A stretch of 64,000 bases of DNA, from positions 222,438 through 286,437 of the forward strand of contig NZ_JAFBBD010000006.1 in NCBI RefSeq assembly GCF_016906995.1, read 5' to 3'. Of the stretch, positions 63,952 through 64,000 are shown in pieces (the stretch's first letter is position 1; each line of letters begins with the position of its first letter). The translations under genes and the position numbers were made by a program. The notes under the pieces are model-generated. The model saw only the letters and a program-made list of their open reading frames with translations. It was not told the DNA's origin and made no database searches. The stretch is from Spongiibacter marinus. GTDB taxonomy: Bacteria; Pseudomonadota; Gammaproteobacteria; Pseudomonadales; Spongiibacteraceae.

Positions 63952-64000
63952 TCTCCCGTCGATAACAGGCGACTGCCCCGCATCTTTTATCGCCGAGAGC

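Overview
The window reads as accessory DNA of a gammaproteobacterium, probably a marine or halotolerant one; this rests on protein style only (Tn4651-type TnpS/TnpT, CzcCBA and CusCBA with gammaproteobacterial features, a mer operon with a GDCCVxC protein, LspA next to a CadR-type regulator). No rRNA, tRNA or CRISPR was seen. At the left edge (191-5339) is a four-gene catabolic operon: nitronate monooxygenase-like flavoprotein, acyl-CoA ligase and two thiolases. It looks like resident DNA for breakdown of an acyl or isoprenoid/steroid-like substrate.

From about 5.6 to 54.7 kb lies a block of almost only metal-resistance and mobility genes. Both ends carry the 3' part of a tnpT (KfrA-like) gene followed outward by a Tn3-type terminal inverted repeat: a broken tnpT at 5674-6205 (minus) and an intact tnpS/tnpT pair at 52224-54485, in inverted orientation. 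Inside, in order: czcI-czcC-czcB-czcA (Zn/Co/Cd efflux); lspA, an HMA-CDF cation transporter and a CadR-like MerR regulator; a sterol desaturase with an AraC regulator; a second CDF-type transporter; a decayed zone with remnants of an XRE regulator, an ACR3/BASS-type exporter, a CDF transporter and a copper P-type ATPase around a split DsbD and a 1-Cys peroxiredoxin; an orphan 325-aa gene and a SprT-like gene; a Tn3-family transposase preceded by a perfect 44-bp palindrome; an XRE / small HTH-like / SF2 helicase trio; a ResD-like tyrosine recombinase; a 5'-truncated DUF4143 ATPase; and merR-merT-merP-GDCCVxC without merA.

The copper section (33.0-52.1 kb) has a second sterol desaturase/AraC pair joined to copRS, then the divergent copA-copB multicopper oxidase operon with a Met/His-rich periplasmic protein, a cytochrome c, a copper P-type ATPase with YHS and HMBD domains, DUF2933 and DUF411 proteins and cusCBA (CusB carries a CusF domain at its C-terminus), and last a porin and a diheme cytochrome.

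Right of the inverted repeat (54802-63039) is a second czcCBA, preceded by a BlaI-type repressor and an M56 membrane metalloprotease and followed by a His-rich HupE/UreJ permease and two small genes. The last of these is cut by an incomplete IS3-family element at the right edge. Together the genes cover export of Zn/Cd/Co, export and oxidation of Cu(I), Hg(II) uptake without reduction, and envelope thiol/redox repair, brought together by repeated transposon capture.
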